Source: Zychaea mexicana
Taxonomy: Eukaryota; Mucoromycota; Mucoromycetes; Mucorales; Lichtheimiaceae
Assembly (NCBI RefSeq): GCF_025766255.1
Contig: NW_026516693.1
Location: forward strand, 186,001 to 250,000
Length of the DNA: 64,000 nt
Reading direction: 5' to 3'
Below are positions 1 to 12,328 of the stretch, one piece after another. The notes beneath the pieces were generated by a model, which was not told the origin of the DNA, ran no database searches, and saw only the letters and a list, made by a program, of their open reading frames with translations. Position 1 is the first letter of the stretch. Every line of letters starts with the position of its first letter. A program made the position numbers and the translations under genes.

Positions 1-2509
1 AATTTCGATTGCCAACGCTTTCTTGTTCAAGTCGGTTCAGCGCGTTACAAGGGCAAATATGAGGTTTGTGTCTACATATCATATATGAACTGTGGTACAC
101 ACCAACATATCGGTTAGATATACTTAATTTGATTAACTGTTACAATGTAGAATGATTGAAAATCAAAAGCAAGCTCTGGAAGAAGCTCGAATCAGCAAGG
201 AAGAGGCTGTTCGTGCAACACAACTGCGCGAAATCTTTTTGGCAAACATGAGCCATGAGATCCGTACACCTTTCTCTGGATTTTACGGAATGATCACACT
301 GCTTTCCGAAACAAGGTCAGTTAACTAATCCTTCTCACTCAAGTATGATCGAGCTCTTATATATGTTCTCTTCCACTCGCTAAAATAAAAGTTGTTGGGG
401 GGGGTTTAATAATGATAGTTTGGATAACGAGCAACATGACCTTGTCAAAACAGCCAAGAAGTCCTGTGAAGTGCTGCTGCAAATTATCGATGATTTGTTG
501 AACTTTTCCAAATTACAGGCCGGCAAAGTGAAGTTGGACATGACGCCTGTCGTGATAGAGGAGCTCGTGGCCGATGTGATTGAGATTTTAATTTCCATAG
601 CGTTGAAAAAACAACTCGCCGTCAGCTATTCGATCGCCCGTGATGTACCATCTGTTGCAGTGGCGGACGCAAACCGTCTTCGACAGTAAGTAGTAGCAGT
701 AGTACATACTTTTACAGGCAAAACCCATCTTTGATAGCTAACATCTATTTGAAATCGTACTCCTATCAACAGAGTTTTGATGAATTTGCTAGGCAACGCC
801 ATCAAAGTAAGTTATTTTCTCCCTGTGATGCGTTTAGTAGCAACGCATAAATTGAATGATTATTTACGTTCTTTTAATTACTATTAGTTCACGCATACGG
901 GAACGATTGAATTATTGTGCTCAGTTGAAAAACCAACAGCTGACGGCACTAGTTCCTCCGAGGACAGCGATAGTATCACGTTGATGTTCCAAGTGGTCGA
1001 TACCGGTATTGGCATCAGTGACGAGCAACTCAAGGCTCTATTCGTGCCGTTTTCTCAGGTGGATGGCAGTACCACGTAAGTGATTGCAGCAATTCTAGTA
1101 GAGGGTTTAATTTGTCATTATGTGCGACACACAAAAGCTATATTCTTTTCATGCTGACATGCAAATGTTTGTTTAAAGGAGGAAATATGGTGGTACAGGC
1201 CTTGGACTTTCTATCTGCCATCAACTGGTCACGCTCATGTCAGGAAACATTGGTGTTACAAGCAAACCCAATGAAGGATCCAATTTCCATTTTACTGTCA
1301 AGGCCAAACCAGCTATTGAACAGTCAAAAGCACGCGATGAACGTACCACTGCCATGCTGAACGAGCTAAAACAGACACGTATCTTAGTCGCAAGCAAGCA
1401 TGTATCCACGTCACGTATGATCCAGCAACTACTACCTGGCATCCAAGTCGATAGTGCCAACACCATCGAAGAGCTACGTATGCACGAGTGCAACGAATAT
1501 ACGGTTGTTATTATCGGGGTGCTTCTGCTTAACGATCCACGATTTTCAGAATGGTCCGCTCACTTGGAGAAAGCTGTGGAAATGGCACGTACCGTAGTGG
1601 CTATGAACTACCCAAGCACCGCATTTATCGCATCTGGACCCCAACAAGATTCAGAGGGATCAGCCCGGTCAGTGATCAAGAGCCCAGTTATACCTGTGCC
1701 CAAGGACCCTCTTGGAAGACAAGCTCTCATACGCATCACATATCCTGCACGTAGCCATAGGCTGCTACAAATTTTGGTGGATGCAATCCATGAAGATGGG
1801 AATGCTTCCAGTGAAAGCTCTAGCCAACAAGCAGACGCCTCATCGTCGAAAGCAACACCACCATCGAAACGCTGCAAAAGTAACGAGAAGAGAGAGTCGA
1901 TTACACTTGAGGAACGACTTATGTTTGGCTCAATGCACATTCTTGTTGCAGAAGGTATATATAGTCATTACCGTTGTCTTTTCTTTTTTTTTTTCCTGTG
2001 ACCCTATTGATACAGATCATATATGCCGAATAAAAAATACTGATGCTTTGTTGTTACTAGATAATCCCGTCGCGCAAAAATTGCTCTTCAAGCAACTGAC
2101 CCGACTCGGCTTCCAAGTGGATTGCGCAGATAACGGCTTGGACGCAGTTGCAGCATGGACCAGTCATCCTGTGGGCTATTACAAGCTTTCATTCTTTGAT
2201 TGCCACATGCCAAAGGTTACAAAAGAAAAATACTGCTATCTTATGCTTATCAGTGGAAATATAGTCTCATATCTCTAACAATGATGCCCACATATGTAGT
2301 GTGATGGTGTGGAAGCCACCAAACAAGTGCGTCGAATGGAAGTGGAGAGACAATCTCATATTCGACTTCCAATTTTTGCCTTGACTGCCGATGTGCAGGA
2401 CGCCTCGCGCGATGTTTGCTTTCACGCCGGAATGGATGGATATCTCACAAAGCCTTTGAATCAAAAAGTACTTGTTGAAACTTTGCGTCGTCATTGCAAA
2501 CCTACCTGA
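1..2509 (+). CDS. Hybrid sensor histidine kinase, 3' part (5' end outside window)
   Basis: Two-component phosphorelay kinase. My exons are 1-63, 151-315, 419-685, 773-806, 888-1075, 1179-1954, 2061-2215 and 2300-2509, with consistent codon phase throughout. A helical linker leads into the H-box ([10 protein letters not shown]), whose histidine is the expected phosphate acceptor. Then follow the N-box ([13 protein letters not shown]), G1 (DTGIGIS), F (PFSQVD) and G2 (GGTGLGLSI) motifs of the HATPase. After a Ser-rich linker of about 100 residues comes a C-terminal receiver domain with ILVAEDN, FFDCHMP (phospho-acceptor Asp) and LTKPL. Both domains look catalytically complete. The N-terminal sensory part lies before base 1, so the stimulus and kinase subgroup cannot be named. 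In fungi such kinases feed Ypd1-type phosphotransfer proteins; that link is family knowledge, not seen here. Confidence 0.93.
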
Positions 2510-3178
2510 CCAAAGTGAATGTTATTCACCCGTCTCCAACCTCTGCTCTATCCCCCCTCCACCCCTAATTTTGCGACTTGTACATAAGTTTGAGTGATAA
2601 TTTAGCTTTACACGACATAAATAGCATAGCCAACAAAAACAAAACGAAACTATTAAAAACATTTTGCTCATAATAAATACTGCTTGAACCTTTTAATCGT
2701 CTGATTAATCGGATTGCTTCATGCTTTGTTGTTGTCGCAAACAGCTGCGCGCTGCATTATTTCCACTGTGTCTGATGCTCTTTTACGAATAAACGTATCA
2801 TATCCGTCATATACAACATACATACATATTTCGCATTAAGTGCATACAGAGCATTTCATTAATATCTAATCCGTCAACTTCGAGCATTCTCTCTCGGCTG
2901 ACGGGCACGTTAAACATTCGCTTTAGTTTGCGGTATACAGTACAAAGTGTCATGAAAAACGTTAAAGGATGTGCTGAAAATATCGACGCCTATATTTACT
3001 TTGAAATAAAAGATCCGCTGGGGAGTATGTACGAGTTCTAAAGTCTATTCTTGACTTAGAGAAGCATCCATCTTGTAAACGAAGAGTCCCTCAAAAATAA
3101 GAAAGCATCCATATTACATATGAATTCCAACCTGACTCTTTTCAACTCTCCAAGGCTTTGATCTTAAACAGAAAAATA
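2510..3178. other. Intergenic spacer
   Basis: AT-rich 3' flank of the histidine kinase. It has AATAAA-like stretches near 2671 that could serve as polyadenylation signals. I see no open frame with recognisable coding content and no RNA gene. Confidence 0.5.
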
Positions 3179-3480
3179 CTACTGTGAGAATCCGTGATCC
3201 AAGGCTTTCATCAAGGCGGATTCGCTGTCAGTTACAAAGACTTTCGGAGAGACTGGCTGCTCAGTTGGCCAAACAACTTGCTCAAGCTTTTTGACAAACC
3301 AGTCGTAGCTGTCATTCGTTTCTTCAGACACCCATCCACCAGCAATACAGAACGTTTTCAAGTCTGGATAACCAACATTGCCTGTACCGACGACATTTAC
3401 AAAGAGGAGCCAATGTCTGTTTGTCTTGTACGTGGCATCGATGATGATGGATTGCCTGGAAAACTTATCACCTTATACAT
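3179..3480 (-). mobile_element. Fragment of a MULE-type (Mutator-like) transposase
   Basis: Read on the minus strand, this stretch encodes the start of a MULE/FAR1-type transposase catalytic core. IIIDATYKTNRHWLLFVN supplies the first catalytic Asp (DATYKTN motif). About 45 residues on comes CIAGGWVSEETNDSYDWF, then VFVTDSESALMKAL with the second Asp. The frame hits a stop just upstream (near 3476) and ends after about 100 residues. A full MULE transposase is several hundred residues and includes a later Glu and often a SWIM finger, both absent. I see no terminal inverted repeats around it. It is a dead relic lying between the histidine kinase and the 3' end of SCAP. Confidence 0.75.
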
Positions 3481-3850
3481 ATTATCAGCTACCCTTCATG
3501 GATGCGACTTCCTTGGGCGGCACCTCCAAAAAGAAATGAACAAGGAAACTCTGTAGTGTTTCTTTAGGCAAATACAAACTATATAAATACTGGACGTAAA
3601 TGTACATTTACTGAAAGCATCAAGCTGAAAAAAGATATGCATTATAATTGACAGTGTGAAATAGGCGCACGGAAAAAAGAGGAGCGAAATGAGGAAAAAA
3701 AACACATGGTATCAAGAGATATATAATAGAGAGGAAACATGTACAAATGCAGAAAAAAATGAAGCGAGATTAGTAAGAACATAGCAGGAGTGTGTGTGTG
3801 TGCTAGAATACTGTAAGGGTGGAAGACGTAAGGAGAAGAAGGAGAAAAGA
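3481..3850. other. Spacer downstream of SCAP
   Basis: Purine-rich on the plus strand (GAAAAAAGAGG-type runs) with a short GT repeat near 3790. It is the 3' flank of SCAP on the minus strand. No gene is seen. Confidence 0.4.
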
Positions 3851-6800
3851 TCAGTGACCATATGAGCGTGTTGCTGCTAATTGACATTCGGACGCGCGTG
3901 GGCAGTTTGCTTGTGAAGAACACTCTGCAATGTTGCATGATGATGATGCTGTAGTACTAGTAGTACTAGTAGTACTAGTAGTGGTGGTTGCGGTAGTCGT
4001 TGCCGTCGTGCTGTTGACAACAGGGGGTCGTCGTCTGACAAAACCCTTGCCGCCGCAACACTTGCCGTTGTTTTTACCACCACAGCATTGGCTGTTGCTC
4101 TTCTGGTTGTCATTGCTGCTGCTGCTGCTGCTGCCACCGCAGCATTGTCCACTGTTCTTATTTTTGCCACTACCTCCACAACATCCTGACGACGAGGAAG
4201 ATTTCTTTTCTTGTGTCAGTCGATTTGTCTTCTTATTCAGACTTGTAGCAGTAGTAGCAGTTGTTGTTGTTGTTGTTGTGATAGTCGCGGCAGCAATGGT
4301 AGTATTAGCACTGGTAACAGTATTCGTCGCAGAGACGGCATGGAAATTGTGTTTTTGGCATCGATCGTCCACATACACGACCTTAATAAAGTTGCCAAAA
4401 TCACAGGCTAGGCCTGAGCCATGCAAGGGGATAACATGCCGTACGGTCGAGAACGGTAGCATTTCAGATGCTTCGTCATACTCGTCGTCGTCGTCACTTT
4501 TTTCATCATTGTTGCCATCATCACTACCCTTAGTGTCGCTAGTGCTGCCGTTTCGTGCTCTTCCAGTAGCTATCCGCCTGCCTTTTGCGGATGGATCATC
4601 ACTACTACCGACAACAAAGTGCCATAACGAGGCCAGGATGCTTTTATGGTCGACATGTGTAGAAGCTGCCCCTGCTGCTGCTGCTTCTTCTGGTTGCTCG
4701 CCTCGTCCATTGGTTGTTTCTTCCAAATCAAACGTTTCCACGGGTATCATCACTGGATCTTCCTCTTGGTCATCATCGTCCTCGTGTTGTTCAGATGGAT
4801 CGTAATATTTCAAAGACGCAAACCATGCTTCCCATTCGCCTGATTTGTTTTTCCGTACACCGCCCAGTATCATGTTGTTGCAAAACACAAGACCTCGTCC
4901 AGCGAGCTGTTCGATCGTACCAAGAAACGTCGGGGCCAAGTCAATGTTCATCTCGCCACCGAGCTGTTCGATATCCAGCAACTCCATTGTTTCAGCGATC
5001 GATACAGAGGGTGGTATGGATGCACTAGTAGTATGGGTGGCCGACCGTGGTGGGTGGCGATAGACGCGTCGCCTAGGCGAGGACATGCGTCGTGGCCGTT
5101 TGTTGTCATCGTTATTATTACGCGACCGCGTCGGATATCGTTTCTGGTGATAATCTTTGGTGCACAGCGTGCAGCTGCCCTCGTGCTTGCCATCAGCGCG
5201 TTCAAGACGCCACACATGGACCGATTCGTCGCTGGAGGATGATGCGACAAGAAATCCGTTTCCAAAACAAGTGTCGCATCCTCGACAGAGCCCGGGTCCG
5301 TTCTCCACTTCACAGTAGCGTGCAACAACGACCTGTGTGATAGGCCCACGATGATCCGCATCTGAAATGTCCGCAAACATTGATGCGTAGCTGCTAGTGT
5401 CGTCGGTGTGTCGTCGTCGTCGTCGTCGTGTGGCGCCATGATGCACATCGTCGTCGCTGGGTATTCTGCTATACTTTAATAAGGGCCCGCCTACCATGGG
5501 CGCTTGTTTGCTGCGTTGCTTGACGAACCCACCGGTCGATAGGGTACACACCGCCTCGCCCGTCTCAAAGTTCCACACCTTGACCGCACCATCGCTCGAT
5601 CCTGTCACCAGTGCGCCCATGCCACCGACAGGTAGTTCTGTAGCTAGCGCGGTGATGGGATGTCCGTGATGCGCATCCAGTGTATATGCGCAAGTCCACA
5701 CCGTGCTCCCAGCTTCTTTGTCCAGTCGACGTTCCCAGCATTTGACAGTGCCGTCTTTGGATGCGGTGAAGATCCAAGTTACACCGAGTTTGGGATGCGG
5801 AGCCTTGCATTCGACTACATGCAGTAGGGTGATATCCTTGTTGTGTTCTGATGGGATCGACTTAATGCATTCGCCCGACGGAACGTCCCACTCGCGGATA
5901 ATGCCGCTCTTGTGCACAGACACTAGATAATTCTGCGTCGAGTTATCGTCTCCCATGGCTTGTTTTGCAGCTGCTTCAGCAACAATGGGGTGACAATACT
6001 CCACGACCGCACCGACAAATTGAATAGCAATTACTCGATCGGTAACATGATGGCGTTGCTTTTGCTGTGATGATGACGATAATGCGCTTGTTGCTGCTGC
6101 GGTCTTCTTGGGTCGATGATGGCGGTTTTTCAATCCGGCAATGGTCGATAAATCGATGGTCTTGTAATGTTGTCTTTCTTCGTCCTCTGCTTCGACAGTA
6201 ATGGGGATTTCTGTTTCAACATGCAGTTCTCGCAACAGATTGCCCGTCTGCATGTCCCATACGCGAATCATGCCATCGTCGAACCCGGACGCGATCCACT
6301 TGTTCCCGTGATCAATCTTGACACAACGAGCCGAAACCATTTGTTTTGTTGCCTTTGAACGAGATGCTAAGGTCGCCGCTGCTGCCGCTGCTGCTGCTGC
6401 TGCCGTCGTCGTAGATGGTGTTGCAAAAGCGCCTCGTTTTTTCATGTTAGGTCTTTGCCAATAAGTAGGGTTCAGGTCACCTTTCATGACCCCACTGTGG
6501 GTTTGTCGCACACGATCGAGCCGCGCCATCCATTCGCCGTCTTGTGCATCCCACAAAATGATGCGGCCGTCTTGGCCACAGGATACCAAGGATCCATGCT
6601 TTGCATTGACAGCAAGGCGTCGCACATCGGCAACATGCTTGCCCGACAATGTCTTTATATCGACCTGCCGAATGTTGTGTTCGAGCTGTTGCTTATTAAA
6701 CTGCTGTTGGGCAAGAATGGCTCCACGATGCACGCCATTCTCGTCGTAATCACCGAGTTCTCGCGCAATGCGTCGGCCCGTTGATCCTGGGATCTGTAAA

Positions 6801-9611
6801 AGCATCCGTCGAATAAGAAAGGCACAGTAACTGACCGATTCTAGAAACAGCCATTTCAAGAGTGGCCGTAGCCATGCTTCACGCCACGAAGGTGTTAGCC
6901 AGATAATGATGCCCACAAGGACAACACAGAGCATGATGGATGGGACATTGATGCTAAAAATGAGTGTGGCTACGCGCTTCACAGTGTCAAACAAAAATTT
7001 ACGAAATCGAGATGTGACATAGCGGCGTCGGATGGTTTCGTCCATATTTTGATGCTGAAGCTGCTGCTGCTGTTGTTGCTGTTGTTGATACAGTATCGAT
7101 TTGGAGGCGTAATACTCTTCTAAATGAAGTGCTTGGGCTAGACCGTCGGCAGCTGTGGGGGTATAGAGTACAAGGTATGGCGGATTGACTTGTAGCTGCA
7201 TTGAGTCATGGAATGGGTTGACGGTGCTCCAAAAGCGAGTTGATGTCGATATCAGTTCGTAGTTGATCAGATCGTCGTTCGACGTGACAGATTCTGCGAA
7301 TGAATCAACTTGTTCGTTATAACGATGATGCTGATATTCGCTGTTGTGGTGTTCCTGTTGCTGTTGATGTTGCACAGCACTACTGGCGACGGAGTAGGAT
7401 GACCAGGATGATGCTCGGAATAAGGTTAAGATTATTAAACAAAGCTATTAACAGAAACTTTTAATTTTAGGAACAAAGAAGCTCTCTCTTCCCCAAACAC
7501 AGAAGAGACAGAAACACAGTGTCTTCCTAGTATGGGATTCTTGTTTTACTAAAATAGATGCAATTTACCACCAAAGCATTCAATGTTCGATGCGTCTTGA
7601 ATTGCTTGCACTCTGCACACGATTTTGCTTCGGTGCATTCATTGATGGGTTCTTGAATAGGGCACAAGTCGGGCGCTGTGTCTGCATCCACATTGTATTT
7701 GGCCAGTTCGCGTAATCGTTTGGATGTTTGCCGGTCATCCAGGTCCGTTAGCTATAAATAAGAAGGGTGTTTTTTTTATGTTAGTGCAACCATGTCAGGC
7801 ACATGGAACAAGCAATCTCCGCTTTTAAAATGTGTTTGTGTAGCATTTGATATAGTGTGACACAAGAAAACCAACAAAACAGACAGAGTTCTCTAGAAGA
7901 TATTTACTTACCTCGACGCATTTGACATTAATCGCGAGAACAGCCATAAAAAATGTCATTTCCAAGACGTAGCCGACCAACAGTGCGACGCGTGCAAAAA
8001 GACAAAAGTCGCTGACCAAAGGGTTGTGCATAGCGTCGCCTATAGCAAGAATGGCCAATTCTGCAGCCAGCGTGGCGGTCATGGGCACCATGACGCTCTC
8101 GAGACCTGGGAAATTTTAACACGACAAACGTTTTTAAAATTTAATTTGGGAACAAACGATAGACTTAAAATAATCATCCTGTACCTCGACCGATCTTTTC
8201 TCGGATCTGCATATCGCATCCGGCATTGACCACGGCGTTCGTGAGCAGGAATGTGTTTTCCAAGGACGCGACCGCAGAGACAAGGATCAACAGGTACCAC
8301 GGAGTTACCATGTGACGCCAGAGATGAAAATAGTTGAGGATGCCCACAGTCGTCGTGAAACAGGCAAGTGCCATAAACACAGCAGCAAGGCCCAGGCCGA
8401 ATTGGGACCGAAGGAGATGTGCATTTCCAATGGCGTTGGATACGGCAAAGCTTAACGCAACGAAAACAAAGGCGCAAACGTACATTTCGGCGGGGAGATA
8501 CTGGGGAAACAGTTTGAGCTTAAATGGAGATAATAAGCATCATTAGTATTCTTGCTTTTTGTTGGAACGTTGATGCGTGTATTTGTATATGCATGCATGC
8601 ATATATGTGTTGTGTGTGTGTGTTTATAAAAAGAAACATATGCGTTGTATGTGCAGATGTATTTACCTGGTACTGAACAGTGAGAGCATGCATCATGGGC
8701 AGCTGCTTTTGCCAAGCCCTGTACTGTTGATCCTCCTCACCATCATCATTGCTCCAGGAGGGGTGATGATGATGATGCCGGTTCGCCGCAGTGACACTAT
8801 CGAGATGCCCCATGCGAAGCTGCTGCGTTGTATGCTCCCACAGTTCGTTCCATACGCGTTGAGTGTAATGATTTGATTGCAGTAGTACAGTGAAAATGAT
8901 CGAATCGGCCGTCAGGAACCGTCCAAACGGATCCAATGTTGCATTGCCAAATACGCTCAAGGGGTGCATTGACAAGCCGGTGGATTCATCTGCGTATGCG
9001 CGATGTTGTTGAACCGTTTCGATCCAGTTGTCCCCAAACATGTCATTATTGTTGTTGTTGTTGTTGTTGTTGTTTTTGAAATACTCGAGTGGCGAATGGA
9101 TGACGCATTGACCGCGTCGTGTTAAACAAATGGTAGCAAGTGATACAGGTTTTCGGTCGATATAAACAACGCTGGTAGTCAATACATTTTGCAAGGTACG
9201 CGCATGGTGTAATAATTCATTGTCGATTGCATTGTCGTGATTCGAAAGTCGAATTTGTTGAGCGATCAAACGTGGAGGTGAGGCTGATGGTGAGCTGGTG
9301 GTACCGCCATTACCACTCTTCGAAAGCGCATTAGCAGCAGCACTCGTTGTGGTGGTGGTGGTAGTACTGCAGTTTTCGAGTTTTACGTGTGGTGAATATT
9401 GCCAAAAGTGAGCATCGATCGAATCTACAGCATTGGGATTGAATCCGAATGAATTCACGGCATGCAAAATGACCGAGTACGACAAGAGACTGACGCATAA
9501 AAACGACAGTAGCAGGTACGAGACGGGTCGTGAAGCTAGTGCCTTTCCATACGGATAGCAGTACGCCGCAGACAGTCGCTTTTGAAACCGAGATAATGCC
9601 TTTAAAGGCAT
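3851..9611 (-). CDS. SCAP: SREBP cleavage-activating protein (SCAP), sterol-sensing and WD40 protein
   Basis: ER/Golgi sterol sensor that escorts the SREBP transcription factor. Exons (minus strand): 9611-8667, 8518-8185, 8105-7912, 7751-7569 and 7444-3851, in phase, giving 1749 residues; animal SCAP has about 1280. The N-terminus has a membrane anchor (about 28-50) and a large luminal loop with a poly-Asn tract. Residues about 322-500 form the sterol-sensing domain, including LGLAAV, ASLENTFLLT, EFCLFA-like SDFCLFA and MTFFMAVLAI blocks, followed by VELTDL. Two more membrane segments (about 545-565 and 715-735) flank a second loop with poly-Gln. From about 820 on there are at least six WD40 blades (for example DGRIILWD, DGMIRVWD, DGTVKCWE, DGAVKVWN), the SREBP-binding side. 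The last 130 residues are low complexity with four CCGG motifs. The aromatic YIYF motif of animal SCAP is not obviously kept. Identity is secure; the splice joining exon 4 to 5 restores a clean membrane helix. Confidence 0.9.
9046..9081 (-). repeat. Poly-Asn codon tract in SCAP luminal loop
   Basis: A run of AAC/AAT codons (GTT repeats on the plus strand) encodes ten Asn in a row in the first luminal loop of SCAP. It is probably length-variable between strains. Confidence 0.7.
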
Positions 9612-9870
9612 GTAGAAAAACGTTGTGCGGGTTGTGTATAGTGTGCGTATGCGTATGCGTGTATGTTACTTGTAGAAAAGGAAGGCAAAAGAAAAAGAAA
9701 GCAGAACGATTTGTTTCTGCCAAGTCAATCACCTCGTTTTGATGTGAGAAAGAAAAAGAAAGAAGGGAGAGGGAGAGGGAGAGGAGAGAGAGAGAGAGAG
9801 AGTATGAGAGAGACAAGTTGGTTCCGCTCAATCAAATTCGTTCTCCAGGGCCCCACCGAACCTGTTTTTC

Positions 9871-9894
9871 GTGTGTGTGTGTGTGTGTGTGTGT
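9871..9894. repeat. (GT)12 microsatellite
   Basis: Perfect dinucleotide repeat in the 5' flank of SCAP. Confidence 0.9.
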
Positions 9895-10068
9895 ATGAGC
9901 TCCGCCAAGCCTTTTTTTTCTCTCTCTTTTTGGGATTATTTTTATGCTTTGCCTTTGTCTTTGTGTGATAACAAGGAATGCCTCTGCATTTGATAGTGCC
10001 CTGTCTTGTTTATGTTAAGGTCACAATGGGGGAAGGCTAGGGTGAGGCAGGCTGCTTTGTCCACAATG

Positions 10069-10099
<31 letters not shown>
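10069..10099. repeat. (GTA)n microsatellite
   Basis: About ten perfect GTA units between SCAP and the arrestin gene. Confidence 0.9.
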
Positions 10100-10581
10100 G
10101 GGGTGGGGGCGTGCCACAACAATGGGTAGCGCAAAACAACTGGCCATGTGACCCAGACGGTTTTTGGTTGTAACCAAGGATGGTAATTTATATCAATCGC
10201 TCACTCGTCTTTTTTGTCAATAAGACAGCACTTGTTCTCAATAATGAACAACAACGATTCCACTAGAATAATAACCCATGCGGTCTCAAAGCTTGTTTTG
10301 CACTTTTGCCATCCAACCAGATTGATCCACACACACACCTTGGGTCCCGTTCATTCAGAGGATGTCTTTATTCTTTAGAGTCCACATAGTCCAAACAGTT
10401 CAAATAGTAATAGTGATAATAGAAATAGTAGTTTATAAACATAGACAAAGGGGTTTCAAAAGAGTGGAAAAGGTTGGAAAGCTATGATACAAAGATGCTG
10501 ATGATGATGATGATGCTGGTGCCTGTCGTTTACGCCTAATCGGCATAGAACAGCAGCTACAAGGTAGGATTGCTGCGCAAA

Positions 10582-10613
10582 GTGGGTGGGTGGGTGGGTG
10601 GGTGGGGGGGTGG
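10582..10613 (+). repeat. GGGT tandem repeat, possible G-quadruplex
   Basis: Six or more GGG blocks spaced by single T bases, ending in a G7 run. This matches the G3+N1-7 pattern expected to fold as a G-quadruplex on the plus strand. It sits about 130 bp past the stop codon of the arrestin gene, probably in its 3' UTR on the opposite strand. Confidence 0.75.
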
Positions 10614-10745
10614 AGACGGGCAGCGGCGGAATGCAATATAAAGATATGATAAATAACGAGGGCTATGTACAAAAATAGGGGAAAGGGGGAAAAATGCACG
10701 TGATATGGAAAAAGGCAATAAAAAAAATAAAGAGAGAATGTGTAA

Positions 10746-12328
10746 TTAGGATGCAGTGGCACTGGGGAGCACCAGTGATTCATACGGCGGCAGTGAGCCT
10801 GAGAAGCTGTACAGACGAGCACTGCGGATGGCTGTCGAATACGAAGGCACCCTTGATAGGTCAAATCCTTGCCACGGCAGAGGCTCAACGGGGCCTCCTC
10901 CTCCTCCTCCTCTGACCACATCCTCGTCGATACTGCTAGCACTGCTGCTCGTCGTTGTGCTACTGCCTGTGCTGTTTGCGTCCATGTTGGCTGCGGCACC
11001 GATGGGCAACGCGCGGGCTATCGATGCAGGTAAATCACCGGATGCTATTAGGCTGGCAACAAGGACGGGATCATACGGCATGGATTTCCATGCATCTTCA
11101 TATGCAGGCAATTCATTGGCATCTTCTTCGGGTGCAAGGGAGGCAATAATGATAGGAATGGCAGCTCGTAACTCTACACACAACACAAAGTCTTCATTTA
11201 GAATACTTTTTTTTTTGGGAAAGGAGTTATGGAAACACAATGGAATCCATAGTAACGTACCGGAAATATGGCCATCGGCGTTCATCAGAGATACTGTAAA
11301 CTTGAGCTTGTGTTTGATTTTAATCAGATCGTTGTACAGATCCGACTGGATATCGCGTTCCGAGGGCACCGTCAAGACTTCGGTGGTTGTCCAACGATCC
11401 AAGGCGGGTGAAAAGTGATCATCGTGTGTGTGATGGACGACGCGGCCTTCGCTCTTGCTGTGCTCGTGCGTCGACAGAGTGATGTATTCTTTGAGAGAGC
11501 ACGAAATCGACCGGACTGTCAGTTCGCTTGCAATCGGAACAAGATCAAACGAGATAGGGATTGGGGTGCCGCAGCTAAACACTTTGCGAGGCACGCTGAT
11601 GTTGTACGACAGTTTGTCTATCCATTCATTCGAAATCACGACAGACTGGTTGAGTTCCAGCGACGACGGCAGCATCAGTCGACTCACAAGCACGTTGCGC
11701 TTGGCAGTGTAGTTCATTGAAAATGCAGGGCGCTCGGCTACAGCCTTTAGACGGTAGTAGACTTGGCCGAGGTCGTGTTGGATTGTGCTAGGAAGATCGC
11801 CGGGTAGAGGAAGCTCGAAATCCCTAAAGAAAAAAGATAGGCAGGGAGTTAATTGTCCGCTCTCTCACACTTCTTTTTGCTTCCCATTTGCTGATCCCCA
11901 GGCTGGTTGATAAAATTTTCTGTCATGTTCTTCTAGCTTTACCATTTATAGAGGCCTTCACCAAGATGGTATGCCTTGCGCTTGTGAGGCATGAAGCTCC
12001 ACGCGTGTTCAATGATGACCTTCTCCTCCTTGTAATGACGCTGATGTGATCCATGTCCTATCGGTAGAGTTTGTCTTTTACGTCAAGTCTTTGAGATGGA
12101 CTCCCCCCCCCACTCACACTTCATTTATCTCATGCACTCTAATTTACCTTCAGTCCAATTGACCTTGGACTTTCCCTGGAACTTTAACACAACAGACTTG
12201 ATCTTTGTGTGCTCGTGGCAGTCAAGCACAACGGATCCACGTAGAATGACGCCGACTGATTCGTCTTCTGAGCCATGAAGAATGACATGGTCTGTTTCCA
12301 AGTTGATTGCAAAGCCTGATCCGTGCAT
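10746..12328 (-). CDS. Alpha-arrestin (ART-type Rsp5 ubiquitin-ligase adaptor)
   Basis: Adaptor that links plasma-membrane transporters to the HECT ligase Rsp5 for endocytosis. Exons (minus strand): 12328-12148, 12057-11943, 11823-11261 and 11173-10746, in phase, 428 residues. The arrestin-N fold covers about 1-150 (GFAINLETDHVIL, then VVLKFQGKSKVNW and WDFELPLPGDLPSTI). The arrestin-C fold covers about 155-310 (VFSCGTPIPISFDLVPI). The C-terminal tail carries LPAYEDAW and, near the end, LPPYESL, a classic PPxY motif for WW-domain binding. The Ser/Thr-rich stretch and six-Gly run before it look disordered. The ATG at 12328 follows an AG that could be a splice acceptor, so a short 5' exon further up is possible; I found no convincing one. 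Confidence 0.85.

Larger units (their letters stand above)
9612..10745. other. Intergenic spacer with microsatellites
   Basis: Lies between the 5' end of SCAP and the 3' end of the arrestin. It holds a GA-rich tract (about 9758-9803), a (GT)12 run (9871-9894), a (GTA)n run (10069-10099) and a GGGT repeat (10582-10613). No gene is seen. The first part should contain the SCAP promoter. Confidence 0.5.

Noticed and set aside
3930..4805. Long plus-strand frame opposite SCAP (291 codons)
   Set aside because: It is the antisense of low-complexity Ser/Thr/Asp-rich SCAP sequence; the product is Val/Leu/Pro repeats with no family.
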